In this document: positions 5,686-5,891 of the stretch, piece by piece | Position numbering within the stretch: position 1 is the stretch's first letter | How the letters are laid out: each line of letters begins with the position of its first letter | Assembly (NCBI GenBank): GCA_902462015.1 | Contig: CABPZV010000131.1 | Coordinates: 1 to 5,891, forward strand | Reading direction: 5' to 3' | Source of the DNA: an uncultured Eubacteriales bacterium | GTDB taxonomy: Bacteria; Bacillota; Clostridia; Oscillospirales; CAG-272 | Length of the DNA stretch: 5,891 bases | Notes under the pieces: model-generated | The model's database searches: none | Told to the model about the DNA's origin: nothing | Seen by the model: only the letters and a program-made list of their open reading frames with translations | Position numbers and translations under genes: made by a program

Positions 5686-5891
5686 TGAAAGGTATAAAAT
5701 TTTTCTCGATTGCATCGTATATTCCGGATAAGGTTGTAACAAACGATGATATGAGTAAAATCGTAGACACAAATGACGAGTGGATTCGGACGCGCACAGG
5801 TATTGAGCGCCGTCATTTCGCCACCGATTGTACCAACGTCGGTATGGCGGTTAAGGCCGCGGAAAAGGCGCTGTCGCAGTCGGGAATTGAT
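5685..5891 (+). CDS. fabH: Beta-ketoacyl-ACP synthase III (N-terminal 69 codons; runs off window)
   Basis: The ATG shares one base with the accA stop (TAATG), so the two are likely co-translated; an AGGAAAGGA stretch at 5664-5672 lies 12 nt upstream. The visible 69 residues, about a fifth of the usual length of roughly 320, match the FabH N-terminus: IKFFSIASYIPDKVVTNDDM followed by VDTNDEWIRTRTGIERRHFA, the hallmark WI-RTGI-ER motif. FabH condenses an acyl-CoA primer with malonyl-ACP to begin fatty-acid synthesis, which suits its place right after the malonyl-CoA-forming enzyme. The catalytic Cys-His-Asn residues lie beyond the window, so completeness and activity cannot be judged. Other FabH-like ketosynthases of secondary metabolism share this motif, but the neighbours favour FabH. 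Confidence 0.92.
   Translation, partial: MKGIKFFSIASYIPDKVVTNDDMSKIVDTNDEWIRTRTGIERRHFATDCTNVGMAVKAAEKALSQSGID

Overview
The window looks like chromosomal DNA of a low-to-moderate GC Firmicute, most likely a Clostridia member. This is inferred from three things: a membrane-protein pair of the DUF1700/DUF4097 type, four separately encoded acetyl-CoA carboxylase subunits run together with acpP and fabH, and strong AG-rich ribosome binding sites with a sigma-A type promoter. All supported genes lie on the + strand. No RNA gene, insertion sequence, CRISPR array or origin was seen.

Region 1 (1-1498) holds the 3' part of a polytopic membrane protein with DUF1700 (HAAS)-like features. It overlaps by ATGA a membrane-anchored, beta-repeat DUF4097-like protein. 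The second gene ends in an 18-bp tandem repeat coding for a Thr/Val/Pro tail, which runs into a perfect 12-bp inverted repeat just before the stop codon. Region 2 (1499-1698) is an AT-rich intergenic stretch with a near-consensus promoter (TTGAAA, 17 bp, TATACT) and a leader of about 75 nt that ends in a good ribosome binding site for acpP.

Region 3 (1699-5891) is a fatty-acid synthesis initiation module: acpP, accB, accC, accD, accA and the 5' end of fabH. AccC biotinylates and carboxylates AccB using ATP and bicarbonate. The AccA/AccD carboxyltransferase moves the carboxyl group to acetyl-CoA to give malonyl-CoA. That is loaded onto ACP (by FabD, not in this window), and FabH condenses malonyl-ACP with an acyl-CoA to start the chain. 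Key residues are present in every subunit, so the pathway portion appears intact.

The genes are ordinary. The less ordinary features lie between them: a long imperfect hairpin between accD and accA, a ten-codon reading frame with the best ribosome binding site in that gap that stops inside the accA start region, an accB start with no visible Shine-Dalgarno sequence, and a gene order that differs from the familiar Firmicutes fab cluster. I did not find convincing evidence of a previously undescribed biological system.
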